A stretch of DNA of 64,000 nucleotides from JAXMAF01 sp046350555 (GTDB taxonomy: Bacteria > Planctomycetota > Phycisphaerae > Phycisphaerales > SM1A02). The notes beneath the pieces are model-generated. The model searched no databases and was not told the origin of the DNA. It saw nothing but the letters and a program-made list of their open reading frames with translations. Each line of letters begins with the position of its first letter. Positions within the stretch are counted from its first letter, which is position 1. A program made the position numbers and the translations under genes. Shown here piece after piece: positions 1-6,888 of this stretch. The DNA lies in the NCBI GenBank assembly GCA_046350555.1, contig JAXMAF010000023.1, positions 18,074 to 82,073 of the forward strand, read 5' to 3'.

Positions 1-676
1 CGGCCGCGCCGGCGTCGGCGGTCCATGGCGGCGCGGCAGGCCAGCCCCAGCGCAGCAGCGAGCGGGTCGCCTCGGCCAGGGCGAGCGCGGCCAGCATCGG
101 GGCGAGCAGGAGCAGCAGGTGCACGCGCCTGCTGCGCCCACATAGGCGAGGCGCGACGGCATCTCCGGCACGCCGAGGAGCCGCCGATGGCGGACCGGAC
201 GCGGCGCCGGCGTACGCGGCGAGGTCGAAGCTCGAGCGCTTCCGTTCGAGCTCGCGGAGCCGGCGCTCCAGCGGATACCAGCACCACCACGCGGCGGTCG
301 CGGCGACCATCGGCGGAAGGAGCGCGACGAGGGGCTCGTCGACGAGGATGGTGTTCCCGACGAGGCCGCGCACGGCGGCGACCCATCCGAATGCGAAGAT
401 GGCCACCGCGAACGCTGGCAGCGCCCGGCCGTTGGAGAAGCCGGACGCGACGATCCGCGCGACGCACGATCTCCGAGCGCGCCCTCGACGTCCCGCGGCG
501 GCGAGCAGCGACCGCGCGCGACGCACGACCACGGCGCAGCCGATGGCGATCAGCGCCGGCGGGATCCACGCGGCGAGCGCGGCGCCGAGGAATCCAGCGC
601 CGATCGCACCGCCGACGGGCGCAGCGCCGTCGGCGACGAGGACCAGGGCGACCGCGATGAGCACGAACAACTGCAT
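1..676 (-). CDS. N-terminal part of a membrane protein resembling M48-type peptidases, cut by the window edge
   Basis: The reading frame starts at the ATG at 676 and stays open to the window edge, about 225 codons. It is very hydrophobic at the start (MQLFVLIAVALVLVADGAAP), has further membrane stretches near residues 30-50, 90-110 and 175-195, and contains VDEPLVALLPPMVA followed by YPLERRLRELE. That arrangement resembles the membrane N-terminus of planctomycete proteins that carry an M48 zinc-metallopeptidase domain further on. The HExxH motif would lie outside the window, so the enzymatic call is inference. The start lies one base after the stop of the lipoprotein gene upstream, so the two are probably co-transcribed and translationally coupled. 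Confidence 0.5.
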   Translation of the reverse strand, partial: MQLFVLIAVALVLVADGAAPVGGAIGAGFLGAALAAWIPPALIAIGCAVVVRRARSLLAAAGRRGRARRSCVARIVASGFSNGRALPAFAVAIFAFGWVAAVRGLVGNTILVDEPLVALLPPMVAATAAWWCWYPLERRLRELERKRSSFDLAAYAGAASGPPSAAPRRAGDAVAPRLCGRSRRVHLLLLLAPMLAALALAEATRSLLRWGWPAAPPWTADAGAA

Positions 677-677
677 G

Positions 678-2228
678 TCACGTTCCGCGCTTGACGCTGC
701 CCAGGTCCACGCTCACGCCACCGTGCCGGTAGAAGTCGACGTTGAGCGTGTCGCGGTCGATGAAGGTGAAGACGAGCGCGTTGGCCCGCGTGTTGTCCGC
801 GTAGAGCATGTCGCCCTGCGCCGGCGCGGCGTACTGGGCGTTGTTCACCTTCGTGGCGTGCAGATGGAAGTGGAAGAGTCCCGTGTAGGCGGCGTCGAGC
901 ATGTCCTGCGGCGCCTCGAACCGTTCGTCGTTGCCGCGCACGCGGGCCGCGAACTCGACCAGCTCGAAGCGGCCCTGCGCGTCGAGGCGGATGACGCCGC
1001 CGAACTCGGTCGTCGTGTCGCGAAGGTCGCGGTCGGCGTAGTCGAAGAGGTGCGCGACGACCTGCGGCACCGCGAGCGCATCGAGGGCCAGCGTCATCGC
1101 CGCGAGGTCTCCCCAGGCGAGCTCCTTCCGCCACTCGGCGAGCTGCTGCCTGTAGACGCCCGACCAACCCTGGAAGTCGATCGTGTGCACCTTGCCCGCG
1201 CCCGGTGCGCGCAGGCGGGCCTCGAGGTCGGCGTAGATCGCGTCGTCGGGGGCGGTGAGCAGCTCCGGGCGATGCTGCGCGGCGGCGACCACCGTGGCGA
1301 GGTCGCGAACCTCGAGCTGCCCTCGGCGACCGGACGGAAGCTTGGCGAGCGCCGTGCGCGCCTCATCCCAGAACGCCCGCCGGGACGGCTCGCGCAGCTT
1401 GCGCACCCAGAGGATCTCCTCGCGATTGCGCGGGAAGACGCCCAGCTCGGTGGCCGCCGCGCGCATGTCGTTGAGGAAGCCGTCATCGGGCTTGATCGAC
1501 GCGTCGGCGAGCAGGGCGACGAGCTTGTCGCGCTGCCCGGTCCGCAAGAGCATCTCCCAGCAGCGCGTCCGCAGGTTCTGGCTGGCGACGGCGTCGGACT
1601 CGACGAGCGTCTGGAAGAGGAAGTCCGGCAGCTTCTCCTTGCCGTAGAGCTTCTCGAGGGCGATCCGCTCCGGCCGATCCTCGTCCTTGTCCTTCCAGCC
1701 GGGCCGCGGCTCGGCCCACGCCCGGACGAGCGTCGGCCCGTACTGCGTCCAGCCGCGTTCGGCGATGATCTCGCAAAGCCGCGTCCGCCATTCCAAGGCG
1801 TCCATTCGCGGCAGCTGCACCTCGATCGTGCGCTGCAACGCGTCGGGATCGTTCTTGGCGAGCCGGTCGAGGGCCATCGTCCGCACCGGAACGGTGTAGC
1901 CGGGAACGTGGATCATCCGTCGCAGCGCCTGCGTGTACGCGGCGTCGTGCGGCGACTTGTCGAGGATCTCCATCGCCGTCGCGTACTGCTTGGGCGTCGA
2001 CTCGGTGCTTTGCAGGGTGAGCACCGGATCGGCGCTGGGCGGTCCCGACTTGGAGGTCGAATCGCACGCTGCCGGCACCAGGTTCGCGGTCATCGCCGCG
2101 CTCAGGACCGCCATCCGCAGTGCGGCGCGGAGCGGTCGCAGATGGGTGATCGCCCCGGCCACCGACGGGCGCGTCGGCCGCGCGCGAGCGTCGTCAAGCA
2201 CCTGAGCGAAGTCGTGTCGGATGGACAT
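678..2228 (-). CDS. Predicted lipoprotein of unknown function with HEAT-like helical repeats
   Basis: A 516-residue protein. The chosen start MSIRHDFAQ gives an N-terminus that leads into a hydrophobic segment ending at a lipobox-like VPAACDS near residue 55; a start at MAVLSAAM would place this closer to the usual distance, so the start is uncertain. The middle is made of paired helices (for example TMALDRLAKNDPDALQRTIE) suggestive of HEAT or TPR-like repeats. The C-terminal third is a compact domain with FHFHLHATKVNN and NALVFTFIDRDTLNVDFY, which reads like a beta-rich fold. I do not recognise the family. It lies directly upstream of the M48-like membrane gene and is divergent from the NifU-domain gene, with about 190 bp between them for both promoters. 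Confidence 0.8.
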   Translation of the reverse strand: MSIRHDFAQVLDDARARPTRPSVAGAITHLRPLRAALRMAVLSAAMTANLVPAACDSTSKSGPPSADPVLTLQSTESTPKQYATAMEILDKSPHDAAYTQALRRMIHVPGYTVPVRTMALDRLAKNDPDALQRTIEVQLPRMDALEWRTRLCEIIAERGWTQYGPTLVRAWAEPRPGWKDKDEDRPERIALEKLYGKEKLPDFLFQTLVESDAVASQNLRTRCWEMLLRTGQRDKLVALLADASIKPDDGFLNDMRAAATELGVFPRNREEILWVRKLREPSRRAFWDEARTALAKLPSGRRGQLEVRDLATVVAAAQHRPELLTAPDDAIYADLEARLRAPGAGKVHTIDFQGWSGVYRQQLAEWRKELAWGDLAAMTLALDALAVPQVVAHLFDYADRDLRDTTTEFGGVIRLDAQGRFELVEFAARVRGNDERFEAPQDMLDAAYTGLFHFHLHATKVNNAQYAAPAQGDMLYADNTRANALVFTFIDRDTLNVDFYRHGGVSVDLGSVKRGT

Positions 2229-2416
2229 TCGCGGATCGTATGGTGCAGCGCCGCCGCGACGCGGTCGCAGCGCTCCTACCATCGTCCTCTCGGCCTCCGA
2301 GCCCGGCGAACCAGGCGCATCCATCGGTTGGCAGGGTGTTTCGGAGCCTGCGTTCGGACCTTCGTTTCGGCGCCTGGTTCCGGGATCGTCGATCCTCGAC
2401 GAACGACGTCAACCGC

Positions 2417-2782
2417 ATGGAGCACGCGATGGCGAAGACCGAAGCAGCAGTCGAGGCCAGCACCAATCGCGCGACGGGCGGACAGCCGCCTGCCGCGCCC
2501 GACTGCCTGCATGCCCAGACCGTGCATGCCCAGACTCTGCATGCCCAGAGCCTGCATGCCCAAGTCCGCCGGATCATCGACCTCATTCGTCCCGCGGTGC
2601 AATCCGATGGCGGCGACCTTGAGCTGGTCGACGTCTCGGAAGACGGGACGGTCCGCGTTCGATTCCACGGCGCGTGCGTCGGCTGCCCCTCAAGCACCAT
2701 GACCCTCCAGGCGGGGATCGAGCGGAGTCTCCGAGACCGGATCCCCGCGGTGTCGCGAGTCGAAGCCGTTGGGCTTGTTTGA
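2417..2782 (+). CDS. NifU C-terminal domain protein (Fe-S cluster scaffold)
   Basis: A protein of about 121 residues whose C-terminal 75 residues form a NifU/Nfu domain: IDLIRPAVQSDGGDLELVDV followed by the CxxC cluster ligand pair in ACVGCPSSTMTLQAGIE. In this family the two cysteines of a dimer bind a 4Fe-4S or 2Fe-2S cluster for transfer to apoproteins. The start at MEHAMAKTE is chosen because upstream codons look non-coding; MAKTE is an alternative. Between the start and the domain is an odd run of four pentapeptides (LHAQT, VHAQT, LHAQS, LHAQV) encoded by a 15-bp tandem repeat, which is not part of the NifU fold. No other Fe-S assembly genes lie nearby. Confidence 0.88.
   Translation: MEHAMAKTEAAVEASTNRATGGQPPAAPDCLHAQTVHAQTLHAQSLHAQVRRIIDLIRPAVQSDGGDLELVDVSEDGTVRVRFHGACVGCPSSTMTLQAGIERSLRDRIPAVSRVEAVGLV
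2507..2566 (+). repeat. 15-bp tandem repeat inside the NifU-domain gene
   Basis: Four in-frame units built on the core CTGCATGCCCAGAC encode LHAQT-VHAQT-LHAQS-LHAQV. The unit length is a multiple of three, so copy-number change would not break the frame. Confidence 0.9.
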
Positions 2783-2799
2783 GCGCTCCGGGCTTGTTT

Positions 2800-3215
2800 G
2801 AGCGCTCCGTTCGGCCCTCTGGGCCGACACTCGCTTTCGTACGCCGCGCCGGGCAGAGCCCGGCGGGCTGTGCGGGCGCGGGTGCCGTGCGACGCGGGCT
2901 TGGGGCTGTTCGAGCGCTCCGTTCGGCCCTCGGGGCCGACACTCGCTTTCGTACGCCGCGCCCGGGCAGAGCCCGGCGGGCTGTGCGGCGCGGGTGCCGT
3001 GCGACGCGGGCTTGGGGCTGTTCGAGCGGCTCCGTTCGGCCCTCTGGGCCGACACTCGCTTTCGTACGCCGCGCCGGGCAGAGCCCGGCGGGCTGAGCGG
3101 ACGCGGGCGCCGTGCGACGCGGGCTTGGGGCCGTCGAGCGCTCGTTTCGGCCCTCTGGGCCGACACTCGCTCTCGTACGCCGCGCCGGGCTGAGCCCGGC
3201 GGGCTGTGCGGGCGA
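2800..3215. repeat. 112-bp intergenic tandem array, nearly four copies
   Basis: Units begin at about 2800, 2912, 3024 and 3136, each opening with GAGCG(G)CTCCGTTCGGCCCT or a close variant. Each unit contains two inverted repeats, CGGCCCTCTGGGCCG and GCCGGGCAGAGCCCGGC, so a transcript would fold into a row of strong hairpins. A shorter 20-bp duplication (GGCTTGTTTGAGCGCTCCG) precedes the array at 2771-2809. The array fills most of the 680-bp gap between the NifU-domain gene and csrA. The open frames across it are artefacts of the repeat; I see no gene. The rest of the gap (3216-3463) should hold the csrA promoter, but no clear box stands out. Confidence 0.85.
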
Positions 3216-3463
3216 GATCGCTGCGCCACGACGCCCATCGACACAACGCCTTGTCGAACATGGAGTTACAAGTGAACGTGGCGGCCAGGCCGTGCATCTT
3301 TCTCGCAACCGCCGGGATTTTGCCGATGGACAGCCCAAGCCCTTGGGTGGCGACAGCGTGTCGGCTACCCTGACGTCAAGTGGGTGAACGGGCGGAAGGG
3401 ACGGAGCGCGGCGCTTTCGCGCTTCGGAGACCTTCCATCGCCACGCGGCAGGAGGCCAACGAC

Positions 3464-3700
3464 ATGCTGGTGATCACGCGACGCGAAGGTGAAGAGGTCG
3501 TCATCGGCAACCCGGCGGCACCCCTTGGTATCGTCCGCATCGCCCAGATCCGGGGCGACCGCGTACGCATCGCCTTCGAATTCCCGCGCGAGATCGACGT
3601 GCATCGCCGCGAGGTGGCCGAGCAGATCGTCAATGCCGAACAGAACGGTTCGCCGGTCGCAGGCACGATTCGTCCCGCCGCTGGCGGCGAGACGACGTAA
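3464..3700 (+). CDS. csrA: Carbon storage regulator CsrA
   Basis: A 78-residue protein with the standard CsrA start MLVITRREGEEVVIG, followed by IVRIAQIRGDRVRIAFEF and the conserved region REIDVHRREVAEQI. CsrA dimers bind GGA in hairpin loops of mRNAs and change translation or stability. The start at 3464 is supported by the family N-terminus and by GGAGG at 3451-3455. The N-terminal extension available in the same frame is not family-like. The protein is slightly longer than the usual 60-70 residues because of a tail ending in AAGGETT. A strong two-way terminator follows. On the opposite strand beyond it lies a set of GGA-loop hairpins that could be its RNA partner. Confidence 0.96.
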   Translation: MLVITRREGEEVVIGNPAAPLGIVRIAQIRGDRVRIAFEFPREIDVHRREVAEQIVNAEQNGSPVAGTIRPAAGGETT

Positions 3701-3738
3701 CGGTCATTCCACGGTTGAATTGATCACCCGACAAACGA

Positions 3739-3771
3739 CCAAGAGGGAAGCGCTCCGCGCTTCCCTCTTGG
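3739..3771. terminator. Bidirectional intrinsic terminator between csrA and the opposite-strand hairpin RNA
   Basis: A 14-bp perfect inverted repeat, CCAAGAGGGAAGCG / CGCTTCCCTCTTGG, with a 5-base loop. On the plus strand it is followed by CCTTGTTTG, and on the minus strand by a T-containing tract (TCGTTTGTC). It lies 38 bp after the csrA stop. On the minus strand its loop reads GCGGAGC, which also exposes a GGA. Confidence 0.85.
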
Positions 3772-4050
3772 CCTTGTTTGCAAACTGGGGACGTTGACCG
3801 GGCGTCCATGCCCGGTCGATACGGCGTCATCCACCCGGTGTTCGGGTCCGCCGGCGCCCGATGGGTCGACCCACGAGCGAAGGCCATCCATGGCCGTCCG
3901 GCATACCGCCGTACCTTGGGCACTGGGCGTCCTTGCCCAGCCGTCCCCGCCCGCCCGTCCCGCGCCATCCGTGCGCGGTCGTCGGGCCCCAACATCCATC
4001 CTTCATCGCGAGACGGTCCGATGCGGGCGCGTCCGTGCGCCGTGGCGATC
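3739..4050 (-). ncRNA. Candidate CsrA-binding (CsrB/RsmZ-like) RNA opposite csrA
   Basis: Read on the minus strand, this gap folds five local hairpins whose loops all match ANGGAN, the CsrA recognition motif: 4026-4041 (stem GGCGC, loop ACGGAC), 3960-3978 (stem CCGCGC, loop ACGGATG), 3923-3940 (stem CTGGGC, loop AAGGAC), 3882-3895 (stem GGCC, loop ATGGAT) and 3796-3817 (stem GACCGGGC, loop ATGGAC). A further unpaired AAGGATGGAT lies at 3994-4003. The series ends at the two-way terminator next to csrA. No convincing protein is encoded here. In gammaproteobacteria CsrB, CsrC and RsmZ have this design. A promoter is not obvious: the RNA could start near 4050 or be cut from the mraZ 3' end. Function is inference. 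Confidence 0.55.
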
Positions 4051-4065
4051 CGTCGAGGTTTCTTG

Positions 4066-4173
4066 TCATGCGCGTCCCAGTCGATTCTCGCGCCCCGTCC
4101 AACCCGATTCCGCCGTGAGACGCCGCTGTGGGCAAGGGGTCGAACGCATGGAGGTCTCCTGGAATCCGTGTCA
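4066..4173 (+). mobile_element. MITE-like repeat, copy 1
   Basis: About 108 bp from TCA 4066-4068 to TCA 4171-4173, a matching 3-bp direct repeat. The left end reads TGCGCGTCCCAGTCGATTCT and the right end TCTCCTGGAATCCGTG. It lies between the hairpin RNA region and the mraZ stop. Confidence 0.85.
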
Positions 4174-4193
4174 ATGGGCGTCGATCGCCGTCA

Positions 4194-4676
4194 TCAGTTG
4201 GCGTGGCGATTCGCCGCCCGGGCCGCGCTCTGTCGCGCCCGCGCCGCCGAACGCCAGACGTCGGTGGCCAGATCGGGATCCACGTGCTCCTTCTGCTTCC
4301 AGACCTCCGCGTCGATCAGCTCGAGGGAGTCCCCCGCACCAAGAATCACGACGTTGCCCGAGAGTCGGAAGACCTTGAGCAGTCGTTCCGGAAGTCGCAC
4401 TCGTCCGGCCGAGTCCACCTCCAACCGCGCCGATTGCCGATACATGAGCGTCCGCCACTGCGCGATCTCCGGATCGATCAATGCGTCCTTCGAGAAGGGG
4501 GCGAGCATCTCGTCGAACGTTCGGCTCGGCCAGAGCGTCAACAGGCCATTCGGTCCCGGTCCGGCGACCCATCCCTCCCCATGAACCGCCGGATCGACCT
4601 GGGCTCGAACGTCGGCTGGGATGGCCAGCCGGTTCTTCGCGTCGATCGCGTGCTCGTAGGTGCTGAGGAAGTGCAC
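4194..4676 (-). CDS. mraZ: MraZ-family transcriptional regulator
   Basis: A 160-residue protein with the two SpoVT/AbrB-type half-domains of MraZ: FLSTYEHAIDAKNRLAIPAD at the N-terminus (DxxxR in DAKNR) and EVDSAGRVRLPERLLKVF near residue 86 (DSAGR). MraZ binds repeated GTG-containing boxes upstream of its own operon and represses the cell-wall and division cluster. Here it stands alone: rsmH and ftsL, its usual next genes, do not follow. Instead a mobile repeat and the candidate Csr RNA lie downstream. The start is fixed by the family N-terminus. A four-unit box array at 4816-4855 supports autoregulation. The C-terminal alanine- and arginine-rich tail is not conserved in the family. Confidence 0.9.
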   Translation of the reverse strand: MHFLSTYEHAIDAKNRLAIPADVRAQVDPAVHGEGWVAGPGPNGLLTLWPSRTFDEMLAPFSKDALIDPEIAQWRTLMYRQSARLEVDSAGRVRLPERLLKVFRLSGNVVILGAGDSLELIDAEVWKQKEHVDPDLATDVWRSAARARQSAARAANRHAN

Positions 4677-4731
4677 GGAGGATCTCGTTCATGGAATCCT
4701 GCCCGTCGAAGCCAACCTGCCGAGGCCTGAC

Positions 4732-4767
4732 CGTTCGACCCGTTTGACCCGTTTGACCCGTTTGACC
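4732..4767. repeat. 9-bp tandem repeat in the mraZ leader
   Basis: Four units of CGTTTGACC (the first with a C variant) lie 56-91 bp upstream of the mraZ start, between the MraZ boxes and the gene. Confidence 0.85.
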
Positions 4768-4815
4768 CCTTCATGGGGCAAGCGCCATCACGGGCGATCG
4801 GATACAGGGGACGAT

Positions 4816-4855
4816 ACCCCACTTTCCCCCACAAGGCAACACTTTACCCCACCGA
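4816..4855 (-). promoter_or_regulatory. MraZ box array, four 10-bp direct repeats
   Basis: On the minus strand four consecutive 10-bp units read TCGGTGGGGT, AAAGTGTTGC, CTTGTGGGGG and AAAGTGGGGT, all sharing NNNGTG and three of them NNNGTGGGG. This matches the known design of MraZ operators (GTG-centred boxes spaced one helical turn apart). The array lies about 140 bp upstream of the mraZ start. The remaining part of the 466-bp gap up to 5142 should contain the rightward promoter of the flavin reductase-like gene, but I see no clear box. Confidence 0.7.
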
Positions 4856-5142
4856 AACTGCAAACTTTCGGTGGCGTCGGCTCTTTGCCGGTCCATGCAA
4901 CGTCGCAACTGACGCTCTTCGAAGAAGTTACGGGGCGTCGCCGGCGGGGTGGAGAGCCCGAAATCGGGCTGGAAATCGAGAAAAACCGGCCCTGCGACCC
5001 TTCGGCCCTGAACCGGACCTCGTCGAAACGCGGATTGCGCCCAAGGAGAGCGACCGACTTGCCGCGTCGTGCCACGGATCGGCGTGCGGGTGGATCGGCT
5101 TGCGAGGGAGAGCTCGAGGGAACGTTGGCTGGAGAATCCGCA

Positions 5143-5709
5143 ATGGACCGTCTTGGCAACCGACTCGTCTCCGGCACGAGCGAAGTGCTCGCACGCATCC
5201 CCAACGGCGCCTTCGTCCTGACCGCCGCCCACGAGGAGTGCCGCAGCGGCTCGCTCGTCCGATGGGTGCAACAGTGCGCGGACGAACCGGCGATGGTGGT
5301 GGTGGCCATGCGGAAGGGACAACCGATCGAACCGCTCATCCGCGACAGCCGGGCGTTCTGCCTGAACCAGCTCGACTCCGAGGAGATCTTCCTCCGCAAG
5401 AAGTTCGAGGCGGCGCATCCCCACGGGGAGGATCCGTTCATCTCGCTCGCGGTGACGACGGCGCCAAGCGGTTCGCCGGTCCTGCTTCGCGCGGCGCACT
5501 ACATCGACTGCGAACTGATGCGGCACCTGGACATCGAGTCGGACTTCGAGGTCTACATCGGGCTCGTCAAGGAGGCGCGGCCGCTGCGCGAGACCGGCGA
5601 CGCGGTCCGGCGCGTCGAGTACGCGACGCGCCGCGGGTCGGCCGCCGGCCACGCCCCGCGCAACGTCCACGGCAACGGCGGCCACGCGGCGCTCAAGCGG
5701 CCCGCGTGA
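5143..5709 (+). CDS. Flavin reductase-like, FMN-binding split-barrel protein
   Basis: A 188-residue protein. The segment TSEVLARIPNGAFVLTAAHE, then PAMVVVAMRKGQPIEPLIRDS and AFCLNQL, follows the pattern of the flavin reductase-like domain, which binds FMN and often supplies reduced flavin to a partner enzyme. The C-terminal half (DCELMRHLDIESDFEVYIGLV) also fits the domain. The start at MDRLGNRL is chosen because GGAGAA lies 7 bases upstream and longer in-frame starts would add a non-coding stretch. The C-terminal tail is basic and low in complexity. The amidohydrolase gene follows after 38 bp and could share the transcript. The substrate is unknown. Confidence 0.85.
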   Translation: MDRLGNRLVSGTSEVLARIPNGAFVLTAAHEECRSGSLVRWVQQCADEPAMVVVAMRKGQPIEPLIRDSRAFCLNQLDSEEIFLRKKFEAAHPHGEDPFISLAVTTAPSGSPVLLRAAHYIDCELMRHLDIESDFEVYIGLVKEARPLRETGDAVRRVEYATRRGSAAGHAPRNVHGNGGHAALKRPA

Positions 5710-5747
5710 ACTCGGCGGGCGCCGCGTGGCTGCGTAACGTCCTCGCG

Positions 5748-6857
5748 ATGACGACCTCCGCGCAGCCGAAGAACTCGTCCAACCTGCTGGACCTCGACTA
5801 CGCCGCGGAGGCGGGGCGCTTCGCGCGCCTCCCCTATCCGATCATCGACGTCCATACGCACATCAACGGACCGAGGGCCGCGGCGATCTACGCCAACGCC
5901 GCAGCGCTCCACGGCGTGGGGATGACGTACTCGATGACCGGGCTCGAGCAGCTCGACCGGATCCGCGAGGTGATGCCTGGGCGCATCCGCTTCATCGCCA
6001 TGCCGGACTTCATGTCGAAGGACCGTCGCGATGCCTTCGGCGAAGGATTCCTCCGGCGCCTCGATGGATACCACGCCAAGGGTGTTCGCATCGTGAAGTT
6101 CTGGGCCGCGCCGCGCGGCATCGACCTCGGCGCGCAGGCCGGCGACCCGGGCCTCCTTCGGCTCGACTCGCCGCACCGCATCGCCGCGATGGAGCTCGCG
6201 GCGTCGCTGGGGATGGTCTTCATGGCGCACATCGCCGATCCCGACACGTGGTTCGCCACGAAGTACAGCAACCGGGACGTCTACGGAAGCAAGCGTTCCC
6301 ACTACGACCCGCTCGAGCGCCTGCTCGACCGATTCGATCGGCCGTGGATCGTCGCCCACCTGGGCGGCTGGCCGGAGGACCTCGCGTTCCTCGACGGCCT
6401 TCTCGGGCGGCACCCGAGGCTGCACCTGGACTGCTCCGCGTGCAAGTGGATGGTGCGGGAGCTCTCGCGGCACTCGACCGCGGACGTGGTCGGCTTCCTC
6501 CGGCGCTGGTCGGGGCGGATCCTCTTCGGATCGGACATCGTGACGGCCGACGATCACCTCGACGTCGCCGAGAACAAGACGGAGATGGCCGCGAAGAGCA
6601 ACAGCGCCAGCGAGGCGTTCGACCTCTACGCCAGCCGCTACTGGGCCTATCGAACGATGTTCGAGACCGACTACGACGGCCCGTCGCCGATCGCCGATCC
6701 TGACCTGGCCATGGTCGATCCGGCGCGCTTCGGCCCGATGGACGCGCCGCGCCTGCGCAGCCACAGGCTTCCGCCGGACGTGCTCAGGTCGCTCTACCAC
6801 GACGCGGCGGCGGCGCTGCTCGATCCCCTGCACGAGCCGGCGCGCGGCGCGGCGTGA
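5748..6857 (+). CDS. Amidohydrolase-family metal-dependent hydrolase
   Basis: A 369-residue protein with the amidohydrolase-2 layout: IIDVHTHING near residue 28 (the HxH metal ligands), FMAHIADPDTWF in the middle, IVAHLGGWPEDLAFLDGLL (conserved His), and ILFGSDIVTADDHLD towards the C-terminus (the catalytic Asp). Such TIM-barrel enzymes hydrolyse or decarboxylate small carboxylates and amides; the substrate cannot be told from sequence. The start is the ATG at 5748, since the upstream frame is arginine-rich and non-coding. It follows the flavin reductase-like gene by 38 bp and converges with the glycosyltransferase gene. Confidence 0.88.
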   Translation: MTTSAQPKNSSNLLDLDYAAEAGRFARLPYPIIDVHTHINGPRAAAIYANAAALHGVGMTYSMTGLEQLDRIREVMPGRIRFIAMPDFMSKDRRDAFGEGFLRRLDGYHAKGVRIVKFWAAPRGIDLGAQAGDPGLLRLDSPHRIAAMELAASLGMVFMAHIADPDTWFATKYSNRDVYGSKRSHYDPLERLLDRFDRPWIVAHLGGWPEDLAFLDGLLGRHPRLHLDCSACKWMVRELSRHSTADVVGFLRRWSGRILFGSDIVTADDHLDVAENKTEMAAKSNSASEAFDLYASRYWAYRTMFETDYDGPSPIADPDLAMVDPARFGPMDAPRLRSHRLPPDVLRSLYHDAAAALLDPLHEPARGAA

Positions 6858-6888
6858 CCGCTCCCGTGGCGAGGCCGCGACGAAACGA

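Noticed and set aside
348..2702. A 784-codon plus-strand open frame antisense to the lipoprotein gene
   Set aside because: It is rich in Arg, Val, Gly and Glu in the way typical of antisense frames in GC-rich DNA, has no recognisable domain, and overlaps a convincing lipoprotein gene.
2800..3215. CRISPR array
   Set aside because: The units are directly adjacent 112-bp copies with no unique spacers and no cas genes nearby.
3827..4174. A 115-residue minus-strand protein over the hairpin region
   Set aside because: Its start lies in the mobile repeat, composition is Gly/Arg-rich without a fold, and the hairpin pattern explains the sequence better.
4816..4855. Start region of a minus-strand protein (MWGKVGYRPLYP and on, with GSNGSNGSNG)
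   Set aside because: The apparent protein is made by the MraZ boxes and the 9-bp repeat; it runs out of frame into mraZ.
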